NCBI RefSeq assembly: GCF_037975245.1
Contig: NC_092579.1
Span: 17,012,178 to 17,076,177 of the forward strand
From: Apostichopus japonicus
Lineage: Eukaryota > Echinodermata > Holothuroidea > Aspidochirotida > Stichopodidae
DNA length: 64,000 nt
Direction: 5' to 3'
The position numbers and the translations under genes are program-made. Positions 25,161 through 37,608 of the stretch are shown here, piece by piece. The notes under the pieces are model-generated. The model saw only the letters and a program-made list of their open reading frames with translations, was not told the origin of the DNA and searched no databases. How positions within the stretch are numbered: position 1 is the first letter of the stretch; each line of letters begins with the position of its first letter.

Positions 25161-26340
25161 AACAGGACACGTTTGTTGCTAGCTCTTCGAATAACCTTTA
25201 AGAGCGACAAGATTTTGGTTCAGAATCGTCATGTAGTTGCTTTTGTGCAATTCCTGTGGTTATATATTGAGGAAGTATTCGCAAAATAAAATATGTAGTG
25301 TACTGCTGATGTGAAACTTTTCCCCCTTCTGTTCCCCCCCCCCCCACCCCCCCTCCCCTCCGACCCAAACTTCTCTTTCCAAGTAAGTTTGTGGTCAAAT
25401 AACAACAACGAATGTATGGGGCGTGGGACAGACTCATCGTCTTCCTATGGTCATGATACTCGATAATCCTAAAGTATATAGGCTATATACCAAATAAATC
25501 GGTATAGTATTTATATTGTCTCTCCTATTATTTCTTAATGCCGCCCTCGGTATTCAATTATATTGTTTCAGTTGAAAAACAATTCAGAAGAAAGTAATAC
25601 ATTGCAGTTTGCATATTGTATGCTGTATACTTGAAAAGACATATACTAAGGACTATAATGTCACTGTTCGTTTAGCTTTTAATGAAATATTCGTTTTATT
25701 ATCTCTGATTAACTAAAGCGAACCCATTACGTATACGGCTAATGATCATATATGCCTTCATTAATATCTGTATGGGCCAATCTCATTTTAAAAACAATTC
25801 TCGTATATGAAATAGTTTCTGTCTGCATAACAGCATAATGATATCATATTTCCGTCTAGCAATTGTCGAAATGAGTTTTATTGCCATGAATTCATAATAA
25901 AAACAGAATATAATGATCTTTGGAATAAATTGGCTGTTATTTGTTCCTGAAATTGTTACCACGCGTGACAATTTTTGTTATGTGTTTATTGCTAATACGT
26001 TACGGTAGTACGGTTCCTGATAACACGTGTCTCCGGTATAAATAGAGATCATCATTAGCCCAATGGCTGTTGACAATCGGGTGCATTTGCCAATTCTAAA
26101 GGGGTCGACGTAAACTGATCATAAATCTAATATATAATATTACGGAGAAAAAATGTAAATCTCTCCTGAATTTTCTTACCCTGGGAAAATCGACTGATTA
26201 ACAGCTGGGTATATATGCTATATGAATAGTTTTTAGTGCAGGTAATACGTATGCATGTAACAATACACAACTAACTTATAACTATTAGATCATATTTTTT
26301 GCAACCAAAGATGATTACTCAGTTTCCACTTATATGCTGA

Positions 26341-26374
<34 letters not shown>

Positions 26375-26585
26375 CTTCTTCATCCCGCTAACTGATCCGT
26401 GATGATGATGTACCTAACGTATTCAAAGTTACAGCAGTTCATTTTTTTCATTCTTTTTTTCTACAGATCGTAAAGTCGTCTGTGTATGGATAGAAGGCCA
26501 CCTTAGCTATCGAGTACACGATTCCCAATCTCGTACATATTTTATGATAAATGTTATAGTTTATTGCTAAATTAGGGGAGCCATT
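25161..26585. other. Non-coding stretch
   Basis: No exon seen. It contains a C-rich run at about 25335-25360 and a short TA tract at 26341-26373. Confidence 0.5.
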
Positions 26586-26592
26586 GATAACA

Positions 26593-26725
26593 CACCCGAT
26601 ACTCATAGCTAGTACAGTAACTATACTACTGTTCATGTTCCACAACCGTGCATCACTTTAACTACTGCGCTGTGTTCGCAACACGGTAACATGTGTTACA
26701 GGTTACTAGCTATGAGTATCGGGTG
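26593..26725. mobile_element. 133 bp miniature inverted-repeat element with 22 bp perfect ends
   Basis: The left arm (26593-26614, beginning CACCCGATACTCATAGC) and right arm (26704-26725, ending GAGTATCGGGTG) are perfect reverse complements over 22 bp. The element is flanked by a perfect 7 bp direct repeat GATAACA (26586-26592 and 26726-26732). The interior is about 89 bp and non-coding. I cannot assign a superfamily from this alone. Confidence 0.85.
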
Positions 26726-26732
26726 GATAACA

Positions 26733-28819
26733 CCATAAATCGTTTACATAAATGAGCTGTTAAATGTTGTGTTTATTTATCTCAACAGGTCAAGGTCCGT
26801 TCACATTATCTTTTTCAAAGCTTATGATCCATTAGCTTTATTAAAGATAAGGAATTATGCTAATACACTAGAGGTAACACGGTCACCTTTAACCTAGTCA
26901 GTATCGCTGACAAGTATTTCTCTAATGATAGCTAAAGCCGCACGAAACGTAAATGATATTTACACTGACGGGAGGGAGTGGGGGGGGGGTGGAAAGGTAG
27001 TATACCCCAAGTCTTCCCAAGACATTATCAGCGTAGCCTTCAAATTTCATTATGCTAGGAACTGCTATAAGTTTGCAAAATAACCTTCCAGGAAACATGA
27101 ACACCCCCCCCCCATCATACTCCTCCTCCTCCTCCCCCTCCTCATCCCCTCCCCACCTCTCCTCCCCTTTCACCTCAAATAGTTATCAGACGTCGATAAA
27201 GGTTGAAATTAGCAAGTTCTTCTCTTAGAGAGGTATATATGCGATCCTCAATGCACGAGGTAGTAAAACGAGAATTCAAGGTTGACAGTATATAGCAGAC
27301 CAGATTTGTTATTTTTTAAATTATTTTCTAGCATATTTGGGGAACATACTTATGTTCGTGGTTTAGACTCTGAATGGAGCTCGGAGATTTACAATAAACT
27401 TCTAACCTGAATTAGCATAAAAATTGAATTCAAAAGGAACTTCTTTGAATGTGACCATTGACTTTCAGGTCCTGGCTTTGATATGTTTGGTTTTAATAAT
27501 GAAACTTTCAGAATGTTTTTTTATCTCCAATTCTTAAATCTACGTGAGAATGTTTGGAATGTTCTTAATCTAAAGATTTGGAAGTACGCGAAATTAATCT
27601 ATGATCTGTTTTGCAATTGGCTCGATATAAAATCTTTAAGCAGGCGCAAACAAGATTCACTGTTCCTCTTCGATAAAGTAGTCTGGGTCTAAGCTCTGCA
27701 ACATAATACTACTTTAGCAGATAATCTATACCAATGTTAGTTAATTGTCACATTCATATCAAATCTCGTATTGAAATCTAATATCTCGTTTATATTGATT
27801 ATTATTACTAGCTTATTACAGTTTCCCAGTATTTACCATTTTCTTCATTTTTTCTTTATTATTTTTAAGCCTTTTGTTAAAGCTTGACTCCCTCCATTTT
27901 TAGAGTAATGTCGTAAAGGAACGCAACAGGTCCTCATAGTACCTGATCACACTACATTATCAAAGAAGATATGTGTCTATGTGACATTCTAAATTGGCCG
28001 GAAATACACGTTTAATGTTTTCCTTCATGCACACATCAGACTGATAACGACTTGAGCAAGGCTTAATATGACATCATCGAGCCACAAATGCTTCAATGTT
28101 GATTTTCTGTAACGGAGATATTTAATTTACATATAGGCTAGTTTCACATTTTTTTGTTTTATAAAAGACTGGGAAGACTACGGGCGCACTTATATCAGTT
28201 CAACGAGAGACCGTCCTCGGAATAACGGTTTCGTCTCGACCAACTGTTTCCCCTTTCTTAGCACTTTACAAACTTGAAATGTTCAATTTCAGTGCCGTAA
28301 CTGTTTCTCAAGCTAGTGAGTGCATGGCAACAACAGGAACAACAGAAAAAAAAAGTGACAACAATAAAGTTTTTGTTTTTTCAATTTATCAACACTTTCT
28401 CACAAGTTAAGAACAGAAGATAAAGAAAAAACATGAATCTTTCAGAAAATTCATTGCTCAGAAATGAAATGAATGATGGTAATCTTTACGAACATCTTAC
28501 ATTCCTTTATCTCGTATCTATTATTTGCTTTCTTACGTACTTACTATAGAACACAATAACATTTATTGTTTCTTGGTAGCTTTTATTTGAATGTAATTAA
28601 GTGTAACAGTGCGCAATTGTTTGAACAATTTCACAAGAAAACAGTTTAGACTTAAGCAACATGTGAGAATAAACGACACAAGAATATCTGATGTCACAAA
28701 GTTGATAATGAAACAACTGACTGACCATAGTAAATAATATTTAGAAGGAGAAGAGCATGCATTTTGAAACATAACTTAGTAACTTACATCAATACCACCG
28801 AATATACATTTAAACACAC

Positions 28820-28882
<63 letters not shown>

Positions 28883-29579
28883 AGTGAGAAATACGACATG
28901 GAAGAAAGAAATGAATGAAAATGTTACAACCAAGTAACTTTCTGGACAATACTTTAATTATTTAAGCAGTATAGACTGTTGCATAGTCTAGACTTCCTAA
29001 TATCAAACATCTGATAAAAATAGAACAGCAAAATATACAGATTGCAGACTTATCTTTAGCTTATTTGTTTTCCTTTTTTAATATTTTTTTTATTGCATTT
29101 CAAGTATTTACTACACTTTTTTCAAAATGAAAATGGTCCGATCCGTTGGCAACAATCTTTTCAGGACGTCATCACGTTCCGCAAGACGTTTGATTTTTGT
29201 AAAGCAAAAGAAAATAGTAAACATTAAAAATAGCTTCTTACTTTTTTTTCTACAGCAAAATCTAAGTAAGCACATTAAACATTCTTCTCTTTACAAAGCA
29301 AGTTAGAGAGATTACTGACTGCACATGGTTTAGAAACAACATGTTTTAACATTAATACTGAAATTCCGTATTCCATTATTCAACAGCAATAAAATGATCA
29401 TAGCTATATCCTACATAGAAAATTAACGATATATACAGATATGTTGAGCAAATATATTGGCCTATCTATCGGTTTTTCATGCATTAACTCCCTCACCACT
29501 AATGGACTGATTGCGGGCTACGGGATTCATCAGCGCAGCAGATTCATTCATGCACAACAATCTCAATTCGCGGGTTAAC
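26733..29579. other. Non-coding stretch
   Basis: No exon supported. It contains G-rich and C-rich runs near 26976-26990 and 27104-27170, and CA/TA microsatellites at 28814-28878. The small open frame at 27483-27692 resembles nothing I recognise. Confidence 0.5.
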
Positions 29580-29585
29580 TTTATT
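29580..29585 (-). promoter_or_regulatory. Polyadenylation signal AATAAA for the USH1G-like gene
   Basis: On the minus strand AATAAA lies about 120 nt after the stop codon at 29706, a normal position for the 3' end of the transcript. Confidence 0.6.
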
Positions 29586-29705
29586 TCAAACTTTCCAGAC
29601 GGCTCCAATGCCCCACTTTGGTGCATTTGACGGATCCAATGATGTTACCTTTAGGGAAATATTTGTTCCTCTTGTATTTTGTAGGATATCGCACGTCTTT
29701 ATTTC

Positions 29706-30708
29706 TCAGACAAACGAATCCATCATTGGCTTTTCCTTAGCTAGAGCCATCTCCCGATTTCTCATGGCTTGTAGTAATTTCTTACGAGGACCTAGCGGTA
29801 GAGATAATTGCTCGGTAATCTCTTGCTCCGTCAGCATCATGAGCGACGTCAAGTCGACATCTTCATCAACGAAGAACATCAAGTAATCCGAAAGGTCATT
29901 GACCGCTAAAAACAGTTCTAACGGCGACGAGACTTCATCACCGACTTCGTCTACAAATTCGGTAGCGAGCCCTGTAGAGATCTTTGGAAGTCCATTTTTG
30001 AGTCCCTCGGAAGGATTTTTGCCAAAGGTACTCAAGTAGCCATCGAGAACTTCATCATCATCCGTTGTCGATTTCGCGAATTGCATTAGACTCATAGCAG
30101 TATTCTTGAACGTGTTTGATTTGAACTCCCCTGATCGCTGTTGGTCAGCTGTCGGAGGTGCCTGGCCCGTGTGGTTGTCGTATAACTCACTCGCGGGTCC
30201 ATAAGAAATGTTGGGGTCTCTGTCGCGGACACTTTGGCTGCTTCTCCCCTGTGTACCGACTAATACAGTTGGGTAACCGGAAGTTTTTCGACTTGTAGGT
30301 GCGCCAGAAGAAGAGCCCTTCCGAGATGGAGGATGTTTAGGGTCGGTTCCATCACCATTCGGGATGGAATACTTTTTGTTTTCCTTTCTCTCCTTCTTAA
30401 GAGTTTTCTTCCATTGTTTTTCGATTTTTTTATTTCTCGCTTCAGCTTCCTTGATTGCCGTTTTTCGCTTTCGTAAAACCTCGCTCTGGTTCTTGGCCGA
30501 CTGTTCGTTGTATACGTCATCGAGCATATCGGCAATTTGATGATGTTCGTTCTCCTTGGCGAGCTGGAAAGCATTTCTGAGATCGTTCGTCAACGCCCAG
30601 ATGTTACATCCAAATGACACAAGGAACGTCACCACACTAATTCTTCCATTCATAGCGGCGAAGTGAAGAGCAGTGTATCCCTGGTGGTCACAAACGTCAG
30701 GTTCTCCA
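29706..30708 (-). CDS. USH1G: USH1G-like exon 2 (ankyrin repeats 2-3, coiled coil, SAM, PDZ ligand)
   Basis: The acceptor is CTCTTCACAG just upstream of 30708, and the exon begins with the last base of a split Gly codon. The stop is TGA at 29708-29706. This single large exon carries about 86% of the protein. Confidence 0.9.
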
Positions 30709-33438
30709 CTGTGAAGAGCAAGGAAATGACGTTAAAGAAGAAACAACATCTGCTTAAATACAAACATATACATTGATGATGATATATATATAAAAGACGT
30801 CGGTTTGATTGGTCAAGATCCATCTATACCGACGATGATCACTGATCGCTTCTCCTTGCAAATTGAGCATGTCAACTAATACAATCCATGCGGTAGGCTA
30901 TATAAGCCTATGTTTGCTGTCCTCTTTGATCCATGTGAAAATGTGGTTGATCAAGAACTGTTATATATACTACTCATATCAACATCGTGTAAATAGAACA
31001 TTCTTGTATGTGTGTGAGTGTGTGTGTGGTGGGAAGTTTTCGGCCACGCAACATGAATACAACGTGAATTATTGTTTCATTTTGTCGTTAGAACTGTCCT
31101 CGCGATTTTATGAAGACCAAATAAATTAACAAAAAAAAATACAGAAGAACGAAAGATCTCTAAGAAGACAAATCCACTCTCTGTCGGATGGATACCTCAA
31201 TGCGCATCTGTTTCCACCGAAGCTTCCCCCAAATTGTCGCTAGTTCCAAGCTGGGATTTATTATAACCTAAGCATTAGCTTAGTATATGTTATTGACTAT
31301 ATTGACGGATTATCATTAGAGCCAAATAAATTCCCAGGGGCAGGGGGGGGCATAATAATACATTTAAGCGACCCAAAGTGTGGCCTTCAATTCAAGGCTC
31401 CAAAACCACAAACAGTGTTGTTGGGCGCAAACTGCATCATTATCCCCAATGCAAAAAGTGGCATACACCCAGCATTTTCTGAAGCCGCGTTATCTATTCT
31501 AAGCTCTAACACAGTGTTACAGATAACCGTCTTGTCTGCGAAAAACATGGTAGTCCTATGCCTATTTATTTCTTCTTTATATGACATCACCCTGAGTTAT
31601 AACAACGAATGGCATGTTACGTTATAACCCTTTTACCTGGGTCCTATACAGCAGACTGCATTTACCTTGTCTATCGCAATCCCATCTTTTGAGGGCAAAG
31701 GTCAATTCCTTTCAATATTAGCAGGCAACCTGCGATAATCTAAATGGTTGATAAGAAAATTTACCCTCAGGGACAAAGTTTTCGCGACACCTCCCCGTTT
31801 AGTTCTATTGACATTGTCATCAAAGGTCTATTTATCGTGTTAGTGTAATTACGTTACTAACTGTGTAATGCATGCCACATGCAAACAGCATTCTCAGTAC
31901 AAGCAATAATAATAGATCGGTTTCTTTCAAAACTACAGGTCGTAAAATCTTCCCAAAGTGGAATGAAATGGGTAATTACCCAATGTACAATGATTATTAC
32001 AGACTACCATATACACGGTGATATTAATTTTAACTCTGCACGCTAAAATAATATCCAGTTCAGTTCAGCCGCCTAGTCTGGTTGTATGTTGGCCTATAAC
32101 CCTACGCCATGTGTTGGTACACACGGACTGCTGAATGCCGTCAGAGGGTTAGTTCAGTGGGTAAATGTAACTTTTGGCAAATTATCCGCTCGATATCAAA
32201 TACTGAAATACTGAACTCGTTTATCGTGATACAGTGATACTTCAGCACTTACAATTCAACACTTTAACTCTAATTTGGAATCTTTCAAATTAGAAAGTCA
32301 TTTCAGATGGGAAAACCGTAGATTGCTCTTGGATGAAAAACCCACCTTACTATGACCGGCCGAGTATCAAACCCGAAACCTCCCGATTGCTATAAGCCTC
32401 ATTGCTTCAAATGCAACCGCCTTTATCCACTAGGCCACGCCAGTTATTACGTTAGCTAATGATACATTTAGTCATGGATAAATGAGGGGCCTTAATATTT
32501 CTCCCCTCTACCCGCTTCTCATTGGAAACAATTAAAGTGAGTGGCCAGATGTTTATAATTCCACAGGTATGATGACATATATAAAATAGCCAGTTCTACG
32601 AAAACAATACTAAATATACACACTCCGATTAAAGAAGTTTCTAATTTCCTGAGCCTAATGTTATCGATTATAAACATAAAAATACCACACACCATCCAAA
32701 AATAAAACGGCATTTGCTTAACCTTTTGAAAGAAACATTCCTAGTAAGTATAGGTCTACTCAGATCGCCTTCCTAGCTCTCAACACGATTCCATTTACAT
32801 TTGCTACAGAATAACGACCGAAAAGGTCCTAACCAATATTGGCTATAGCTCTTTGACGAGGACGAATGTGATCATCTTGCTGCACCGATACAACATTCTC
32901 AAATTTTACCCAGCTATATCAAAACATGAGTGTTTTAATATATGTCCCGGGCCTGACGAGTTAGTCTGCTTGTAGTGTTGTTATACTAGAACCAGTTGTA
33001 ACCAATAAACGGTCATAGGCATTCATGTGATTCTACAGGTAGTTCTCCCACGGCCGAGACATTCAATGGCAACTGAAGGAGGTTATTGACTCTGCGTTCC
33101 TGAAGAAACAGTCTAACTTGACAGACTTCGAATTTCTTAAAATCGAATTCCGTTTGGAATTATATATTTATGCTGTCATTGAGCTATGGATAGGCCTTTA
33201 CTCTAAGCTATGGACTTTCATAGAAAGCCTTGAAAAGTAACATGACAACGGTACATATTTATAGTTCTTACCCTCGACTAACAAGCAGACGTAAGGCCTC
33301 CATATTGCCTGTTCTGGCGGCGATCAATGTCGGTGTCATACCAACGTCATCCTGTCTATTACAATCTCTCTTCGCCGTTTGTCGCAAGACGCTCATCTTG
33401 CCTTCTTCAGCGGCGACATGGAACCGATCTTCCGCCAT
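29706..33438 (-). CDS. USH1G: USH1G/ANKS4B-like ankyrin-SAM scaffold, complete coding region in two exons
   Basis: Exon 1 coding is 33438 to 33272 and exon 2 is 30708 to 29706. Together they give 1170 nt, 389 residues plus stop, in frame (phase 2 junction completing Gly of SRGGEPDVCD). Residues 1-125 form ankyrin repeats (GMTPTLIAARTGN, GYTALHFAAMNGR, LVSFGCNIWALTND). Residues about 131-169 are a basic, helical, coiled-coil-like stretch. Residues 170-315 are low complexity. Residues about 316-380 are a SAM domain (LSLPLGPRKKLLQAMRNR). The protein ends DSFV, a class I PDZ-binding motif. In vertebrates USH1G (SANS) and ANKS4B bind harmonin-type PDZ proteins and myosin VII in stereocilia or microvillar tip-link complexes; that role is inferred here. 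Vertebrate USH1G is about 460 and ANKS4B about 420 residues, so this is a compact member. Which paralogue it is closer to cannot be decided by eye. Confidence 0.92.
30709..33271 (-). other. USH1G-like intron (2563 bp)
   Basis: GT-AG intron. It contains the tRNA-derived SINE at about 32055-32446. Overlapping open frames on both strands at 31387-31627 are not recognised. A G-rich run lies near 31337-31350. Confidence 0.8.
32055..32446 (-). mobile_element. tRNA-derived SINE in the USH1G-like intron
   Basis: On the minus strand from about 32446 a tRNA-like head is visible. It has an A-box-like TGGCCTAGTGGATAAAGG, an anticodon-stem-like GTTGC/GCAAT pair around a 7 nt loop, and a B-box-like GGGTTTGATAC. 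The end can pair with the start (ACTGGC with GCCGGT, one wobble). The long variable-arm-like segment suggests a Leu/Ser-type ancestor. The body toward 32055 is not tRNA-like; its exact 3' end and target duplication are unclear. Confidence 0.6.
33272..33438 (-). CDS. USH1G: USH1G-like exon 1 (start codon, ankyrin repeat 1)
   Basis: I chose the ATG at 33438 (MAEDRFHVAAEEGK) because it aligns with the start of vertebrate USH1G (MNDQYHRAARDG). A further in-frame Met eight codons upstream is less likely. The donor is GTAAGA directly after 33272. Confidence 0.88.
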
Positions 33439-34988
33439 TTTCACCGGTAGGACATAGAACACAGAGAATGGAAGCCGTCAATGTATTTTTCCAATGACCA
33501 TAGAACGTAGTAGATGCAGACATACATATGTCTTTTCGCGCTCTGCAGTGTGTAGATGGGCGTGCAATCAGCTTATTGTCATCATGAGGACGGACTTTGG
33601 ACTCTATATAGGCTAAAGGGCCTATACCTATACTTTGATCAACACAACTTTGTGACGAGGTTTCCAGAAGATCATCTATGCAGGCAAGATTCGAAAGCTC
33701 TCCGTTGGCAAACAATTAGAGAGTCAGTTTGTTTTTATAGATAGATCACTCTACTAAATAATACCATATGGTAATTATAGTTAGTGGGAGCGTCAAGTAT
33801 AGAGTAAAGTCCAAGTTGTTATATAAATTTTATGAAATTATTAGGTTGTAAAGATCATGAATGTTACAGACACGGTACACCAACCTACAGACAGATATTA
33901 AGTTATCAAGTTATGGTGTGATGCCCATGCATGTGTCTTAGTTATACTGTGAACCAAACGTTATCAGATACTAAAGGAATAAAAGACAGCTCATATTTGC
34001 TGAATATGTTCTTTAGATGCCGTTCCGATCATAAACATATTCCTTTCAGTTTGTAAAGTATACAAGTCACAAAATGTTATTATGAGGATGCATATGATAT
34101 TGTTTGAGTATACTCAAATGGAAGTGCAAAAGAACTGTTATTCTCCCGATTTATGTCAAGATTTTATTTTATAAGATCTCCATAACGTCGTTCCTCCCCA
34201 CCCCACCCCCACCCCCTCCTCCAACCCGAATCCATCGGAATATTTGTCTAGCGCATGGATTGGAGTTTTCATATATAAAGCGAAGTTAAAATTAAAAAAT
34301 ACATATCCCGCAGACTATCAAAGGGCCCATTCTCAGACAAGCTGTCTGTGTCATTGACCACTGGACTATAAACTCCCGGTCTATTGAGCATGTCTCCGGT
34401 AGGTCTATAAGAAACTGATAACCAGTTACGCAGGCCACTGAATATATCTGGATTCTTGGTCTTTATCGTTAAAGCTTTAAGCTGGTTTGACAGACATGTC
34501 TTGCGCTCCCATCAAGATGAAAGACAAAAATAACACTGCAGACTGGCGAAGAGCATATCGATATATAGGAGATGCAACACCAGGGACGCATAACGCATAT
34601 ATTAGTTCGTATAGACATATTCACGCTGAATCATTCATTTACGTTGTGCATTAATGCGAACGAGTATCAAGCTACTTGTAGTTTCCAAAACATTGTGTAG
34701 ACTTGTTACTATGCCAATTAAACTGTATCCCCTATCCCTCGTTCTATCGGACTCCGATGGTATACCTGTCGATAAGTCGTAACTATTTTGTATTTCATTC
34801 TCACTGTTTCAGAGTGATATACTTTGGTTTATTTAACTGTTCTATTTTTGTACCAGGTTATAGAAGCGTCTACCATCCTGAGGTTGCCTCTTCAGCACTT
34901 CCTCACTTTATTCGTGATCTCTATTTCCTCTTCATCTTACCATGCCACAGAGTCCGTTCTTATACGGATCGCTAAAGAAGACTACAGA
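33439..34988. other. Upstream flank of the USH1G-like gene
   Basis: It presumably contains the 5' UTR and promoter of the minus-strand USH1G-like gene, but I see no clear TATA box or CpG cluster. There is a C-rich run near 34196-34222. No other exon seen. Confidence 0.45.
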
Positions 34989-35625
34989 TGACAATATTAT
35001 TTATACGATGATAATATAAAACTACACGATGATAATATAACAGTACACGATGATAATATAAAACTACAAGATGCTGATATAAAACTACAAGATGATGATA
35101 TAACAGAACACGATGATGATGATGATGTAAAACTACACGATGATGATATAAAACTACACGATGATAATATAACAGTACACGATGATAATATAAAACTACA
35201 AGATGCTGATATAAAACTACAAGATGATGATATAAAACTATACGATGATGATATAACAGAACACGATGATGATGATGATGATGTAAAACTACACGATGAT
35301 AATATAAAAGTACATGATGATGATGTAAAACTACAAGATGATGATATAAAACTACACGATGATAATATAAAACTACACGATGATAATATAACAGTACACG
35401 ATGATAATATAAAACTACAAGATGCTGATATAAAACTACAAGATGATGATATAAAACTATACGATGATGATATAACAGAACACGATGATGATGATGATGA
35501 TGATATAAAACTACACGATGATAATATAAAAGTACATGATGATGATGTAAAACTACAAGATGATGATATAAAACTATATACGATGATAATATCAAAGTAC
35601 ATGATGATAATAACAAATTACACAG
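34989..35625. repeat. Complex satellite of (TATAAAACTACACGATGATAA)-like units
   Basis: About 630 bp of tandem units of roughly 20-24 bp combining GATGATGAT runs with ATATAAAACTACA/CAGTACA. A higher-order repeat is visible: the order of variants around 35041-35270 recurs at about 35391-35500. The minus strand is open in several frames (His/Leu/Tyr-rich and Ser/Cys-rich), an artefact of the repeat. Confidence 0.92.
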
Positions 35626-35716
35626 TGAAAGAATGAAACATGATAGGCCCGACTGTTGTCAAAAGCAAAGAATTAGGTGTATATATTGGGTGTTTTGTGT
35701 AATAATAAGAATAAAA

Positions 35717-35856
35717 ATATATAAAATATATATATATAAAATATATATATATATATATATATAAACAAAATAATAATAATAATAATCATAATCATAATCA
35801 TAATCATAATCATAATCATTATAATAATAATAATAACGATAATAATAATAAGAAGA
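35717..35856. repeat. Compound microsatellite (TA)n, (ATA)n, (ATAATC)n
   Basis: Adjacent simple repeats: ATATATA tracts to about 35763, then AATAAT, then repeated AATCAT hexamers, then AATAAT and AAG units. Confidence 0.9.
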
Positions 35857-37502
35857 AGAATCGACACTATGGTGCCAGTTTCTTCAATTGAGTTCCCTAC
35901 GTTTATCCCAAAATGATTGTACGGTACTTAAGCGTAGGCTAGCCTGCGGGATAGGGATGTCTGGAATGATTGAAGTACAGCTGTAATCCATTCCATGCTC
36001 TAAAACAGTCGCAAACAGTATATTTCAACTTGATAAAGCCTTGCAAACAGTCGACTCGATACTTTGCTATCGATGTTATTTGACTTCCACCTCATATATC
36101 TGTTAGTTTATAGTTTCTGTCAATATTAGCAAAGTTGACTTTTTCGATGATAAATGTTTGTAAAATGCATTGGAATTTTAAAGCTCTCTACAAACAAGTA
36201 CATATACAGAGGCAACAGTTTAACTTTACAGCATCGCGGTATATTAATATCACTGACTCATTGTCGCCATTACTGAGTTTTGTCCGTTAGTTCGCGCCAC
36301 GCAAATAACTGTAAAACAATAAAAACTATCAGAATAGATCAAAACTCGATTATTCTGTCGGTCGGATAAGTCCCGGGGTCAAATCGATCGCAGCGAAAGG
36401 AGTGAAAACAGTTTGCACTTCTGCACATTATAATTAACGTACAGCTACGTAATTGTGCTGAATTATTACAAATCAGTCAGATTTCTAACTATGAAGACAG
36501 TCTATGTTTTCAGAACGGATAAAGGAATGAGCAAATACTCTACGTATTCGAATCACTCCAAGATTAATGTATGTCGTCCAGTTACAGAGTTGTTCACAAT
36601 TGACAATTCATGATCATGGACGTTAAAATATGCCAGTGAATCTAAGAGACTGACTTCGGTCAGCTTGCGGCTTTGATAAGCCAATGATGGCTTCTTCGCG
36701 AGCTTGCAGGAGGATCCAAAATACATACACACATACACACATACACACACACACATACGTAAGGACCGTTAGGCAAAAGAATGACAGAAAAGGCGGTAAA
36801 ACTTCGTGGCACATGGGTTAGGTATTGTAAAGTTAACGGGAAGTTAATATTTGTATCGCTCTTTCTTGCTCGTATGTTACTGAATTATCGATTACGTGAA
36901 TCATGATGTACGCTTTGTACTGATTAAACCTTACTTAGCATACAGAATGAACGAAATTCACGATCTTCGTGAAAACTTGTTGAACCATTTCGTATTTACA
37001 CAGGTGCAAATCACTCCACACTATATCATGTTTTCACGCCAGCCATATGACGTAATGCAAATTTTACAGAAAGTGACGACCGACAGAATACTGGCATTTA
37101 TCACATATCGAAATTTTAATATTTTGAGACAATTCATTACACTTTAAAATACTGAAACAAGCATATAACAGGGTAATCAGGGGTATAAGGAAAGGAGCCG
37201 AAGAGAAACGCTGAGGGGCATATTTCTGGTTAAATGACCAAAGTAAGATCTGACGTTTTTTTTTGGGGGGGGGGGGGGGGCTTAGATGTTGTAATGCATA
37301 CAAGGAGTTATCTGTTATGGGGAATTTGCGGGAAACTTTGAGTGAAGGGGTTTAGATTTACTGACCAAATTTTACGTCTCCACTGGCAAATAGGCTGCAG
37401 TGTCACGGTACGGAAGATTAAACGTGCCATAGATAGGTCAATGAGGAGATCATACAAGACACCTGCTACCACTTCTCGGTCTTCTGGCTAAGATCATGTA
37501 AC
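35857..37502. other. Non-coding stretch
   Basis: No exon supported. It includes a CA-rich microsatellite at about 36722-36757 and a T/G homopolymer junction at about 37257-37280. Confidence 0.5.
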
Positions 37503-37538
37503 TATAATCAGTACGTGTATAATTACGTACTGATTATA
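37503..37538. repeat. Perfect 14 bp inverted repeat with 8 nt loop
   Basis: TATAATCAGTACGT (37503-37516) is the exact reverse complement of 37525-37538. A further ACGTGTAATCAGTAC phrase follows, repeating part of the arm. Confidence 0.85.
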
Positions 37539-37608
37539 TACGTGTAATCAGTACACAATATATGGCTCACCAACCTTTAACTTGATCATGTGTAGTATCT
37601 ATTTTCTA

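Noticed and set aside
31387..31627. Overlapping 67 aa (-) and 70 aa (+) frames in the USH1G-like intron
   Set aside because: Not recognised, open on both strands, no splice support; I cannot claim a gene.
32362..32446. Functional tRNA gene
   Set aside because: The B-box and anticodon region are degenerate and it continues into a non-tRNA body; a SINE head fits better.
34972..35616. Long minus-strand open frames (214 and 201 aa, His/Leu/Tyr- or Ser/Cys-rich)
   Set aside because: Produced in more than one frame by a tandem satellite; no domain and no splice or start context.
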